DNA from: a virus
Reading direction: 5' to 3' (one strand)
DNA length: 31,726 nucleotides
Virus record (IMG/VR): IMGVR_UViG_3300031920_000626
Coordinates: 1-31,726 of that record
Shown: positions 30,291 to 31,726 of the stretch, piece by piece
Layout: every line of letters starts with the position of its first letter
Position numbering within the stretch: the first letter of the stretch is position 1
Translations under genes and position numbers: made by a program
Notes under the pieces: generated by a model
What the model was told of the DNA's origin: nothing
The model's database searches: none
The model's input: the letters and a program-made list of their open reading frames with translations, nothing else

Positions 30291-31197
30291 TTTGGTACCA
30301 TTCTATGGTTTTTTTGAGCCCTTCTTCTAGGCTAAATTTCTGTTCCCAACCTATGCTTTTCAGTTTTGTGTTGTCAGCGACCCAAAGTTTTGATTCTTTA
30401 GGGGTGGTGCCTAAGTAATTCCATGGACATTTAGGTTTCAGTCCTGTTAGTTTTATCACAATCTTCGCAATTTCTTCAATCTTTGTTGACTCTCCTGACC
30501 CTAGGTTGTAGATTTCTCCGCTGACCAGCTGGTCTGTCATATTCAATGCATCAATTACATCCTGCATGTAGACAAAATCTCGCATGGCATAAGGATTAGT
30601 GATGCTGATCAACTGCTCCTTAAGTGTCCTCGTGATAACTTGATACACAAGCCTTGTTGATTCCTCGAAAGGACCATAAACACTGAAGGGTCTTATCGTG
30701 CAGACAGGTTTATTTTCTTTTTTCGCGTAGTATTGACACAGGTTTGTCTGAGCAGCCTTGGCCACCCCATAGCAACTGTAGGGATTTAGCCTGTCATCTT
30801 CCCTCATTGGTGAGTCACTGTGGCCATATTCTGATGAACTACCCACATTAACGAACATTTCGTAGTCAATCCAGGCCGAAGCTTCGAGTAAATTGTTCGT
30901 TCCTATGATGTTTGTGGTCAAAATGTCGTTATTGATGGTGTGAAAGTGATAACTCCCGAGCGTTGCTAGGTGATAGATAATGTCCGGTTTGGACCAATTT
31001 ACGATGTCTTGAAGGCTATTTCTGTCCCTTATGTCCACTTTTTGCAGATATATGTGCCTTCTTATGTCTTTTAGTCGCCAAGATTCCCCTGAATTGCTTG
31101 TAGTGGCGAAGATATTGTGCCCTTTGTCGAGCAAATCCCTCACAAGGTTAGCGCCAATGAACCCACTGGCTCCTGTTATCAGTATGTTCTTAGACAT
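30277..31197 (-). CDS. SDR sugar reductase/epimerase
   Basis: This 306-residue extended short-chain dehydrogenase has LITGASGFIGANL (6-18), YHLATLGSYHF, SSSEYG (120-125), YGVAK (143-147, Tyr143 and Lys147 catalytic) and RPFSVYGPFEEST. The style is that of CDP- or GDP-deoxysugar 4-ketoreductases and epimerases (abequose/paratose synthase type, or GDP-mannose-related). With the E1-like dehydrase and RmlB-like enzyme it could reduce or epimerise a 4-keto-3,6-dideoxy intermediate. The ATG is 15 bases after the methyltransferase stop. The stop overlaps the transketolase N-part. The exact substrate cannot be read from sequence. Confidence 0.8.
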   Translation of the reverse strand: MSKNILITGASGFIGANLVRDLLDKGHNIFATTSNSGESWRLKDIRRHIYLQKVDIRDRNSLQDIVNWSKPDIIYHLATLGSYHFHTINNDILTTNIIGTNNLLEASAWIDYEMFVNVGSSSEYGHSDSPMREDDRLNPYSCYGVAKAAQTNLCQYYAKKENKPVCTIRPFSVYGPFEESTRLVYQVITRTLKEQLISITNPYAMRDFVYMQDVIDALNMTDQLVSGEIYNLGSGESTKIEEIAKIVIKLTGLKPKCPWNYLGTTPKESKLWVADNTKLKSIGWEQKFSLEEGLKKTIEWYQNESK

Positions 31198-31212
31198 TTA
31201 GAATCCTTTCGT

Positions 31213-31726
31213 TTACCTATTTACGATTCTTATGACTTGTTGTTGCCTGGAACCTGACTGGGGGCTGACAAATTCTATGTCTTTCTCTTTTGCGAAGTCG
31301 TTCCACACGCCAGATAGGCCAGTTTGCCAGTCATGGAAGACCAGTATAGACCCCTGAACCAAGAAACTGTCGCAGAAATCCAATACGGTTCTTGCGCTAG
31401 AGGCCAGGTCGCAATCAATATGCACTAAATCGATGTATTTCAGCCTAATTTTTTCCTGTAGATTTTTGTCAGAAAGAGTGTCTTCGTACATTCCTTCAAC
31501 AAGGAATATATCATCGATATTCCCTAGTTTTTCCGACATCTTTGTTTCGGTGTTTTCTCTGCTGGAGGAATAATCCCCCTCTTTCCAAGATTCGCTTGAA
31601 GAAGGGAGCCCCATGAAGCTGTCAAATCCGCACAATTTGTTGTCCATATTGTTCTGTCTCATGAACAGTGACATTTCAGACAGAGAATGACCTTCAAATA
31701 CCCCGAATTCTAGGACATGACCGTTG
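31213..31726 (-). CDS. TylF/macrocin-O-methyltransferase-like, 5' end outside window
   Basis: The frame is open to the right edge, so the true start lies beyond base 31726; about 170 residues are visible. The first visible residues contain VLEFGVFEGHSL, the glycine-rich SAM-binding motif I. KLCGFDSFMGLP, the acidic strand YIDLVHIDCDLASSA and GSILVFHDW follow, all in the order seen in TylF-type class I methyltransferases. These usually methylate a sugar hydroxyl in natural products or polysaccharides. An internal Met at 31672-31674 is unlikely to be the start because motif I lies before it. It is the first visible gene of the sugar operon, so O-methylation of the final glycan is a natural inference. 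Confidence 0.8.
   Translation of the reverse strand, partial: NGHVLEFGVFEGHSLSEMSLFMRQNNMDNKLCGFDSFMGLPSSSESWKEGDYSSSRENTETKMSEKLGNIDDIFLVEGMYEDTLSDKNLQEKIRLKYIDLVHIDCDLASSARTVLDFCDSFLVQGSILVFHDWQTGLSGVWNDFAKEKDIEFVSPQSGSRQQQVIRIVNR

Overview
The window looks like part of a tailed-phage genome with a contractile tail (myovirus-like, T4-related baseplate logic). It carries a gp25-family wedge protein, a gp6/baseplate-J-type protein, an OB-fold spike protein, a gp55-like late sigma factor, a tail fibre with an S74 chaperone domain, and two peptidoglycan-cleaving enzymes. The heptose and deoxysugar genes suggest a Gram-negative host. LamG-like and Ser/Gly/Tyr-rich virion proteins of this kind are common in environmental (often marine) viruses, but the source cannot be fixed from sequence alone. 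Every credible gene lies on the minus strand, so transcription runs from high to low coordinates. I saw no tRNA, CRISPR array, integrase or insertion sequence.

In transcription order there are three regions. (1) 31726 to 19849 is a compact sugar and glycan operon: a TylF-like methyltransferase (cut by the right edge), an SDR, a two-gene split transketolase, a GT2 glycosyltransferase, an E1/RfbH-type PLP sugar dehydrase, an RmlB-like 4,6-dehydratase, a GT4 glycosyltransferase, a GalE-like epimerase, a small coiled-coil protein, a second GT2, a short UDP-sugar dehydrogenase, heptose-1-P adenylyltransferase and heptose-7-P kinase (HldE as two genes with a 56-aa ORF between), and a cupin. (2) 19848 to 19345 is an AT-rich intergenic region. 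It holds imperfect direct repeats 70 bp apart, an orphan plus-strand sigma-70 promoter, a plus-strand T4-late-type TATAAATA box and a possible small membrane-protein ORF. (3) 19344 to 1 is the lysis, late-control and virion region: M15 endolysin with a peptidoglycan-binding tail, zinc ribbon, unknown protein, membrane-anchored lytic transglycosylase, MORN-like protein, membrane protein, late sigma factor, three small proteins, spike, unknown, gp25, gp6-like, DNRLRE-like, LamG-like giant, unknown, Asp-box propeller, HExxH lipoprotein, S74 fibre, a 291-aa conserved-looking protein, and a FN3-like protein cut by the left edge.

Most adjacent genes overlap by 1 to about 60 bases (ATGA, GTGA, TTGA, TAATG and TGATG junctions), which implies strong translational coupling. 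Several genes use GTG or TTG starts backed by strong Shine-Dalgarno sequences. The most notable system is the phage-borne sugar pathway. The E1-like dehydrase has histidine in place of the PLP lysine and a four-cysteine iron-sulfur pattern. It lies next to a split transketolase, an RmlB-like dehydratase, SDR reductase/epimerases and separated HldE domains. This could build a 3-deoxy, branched or heptose sugar for host-surface remodelling, virion decoration or nucleobase modification. The second notable item is a lipoprotein with a zinc-protease motif inside the tail-fibre genes.
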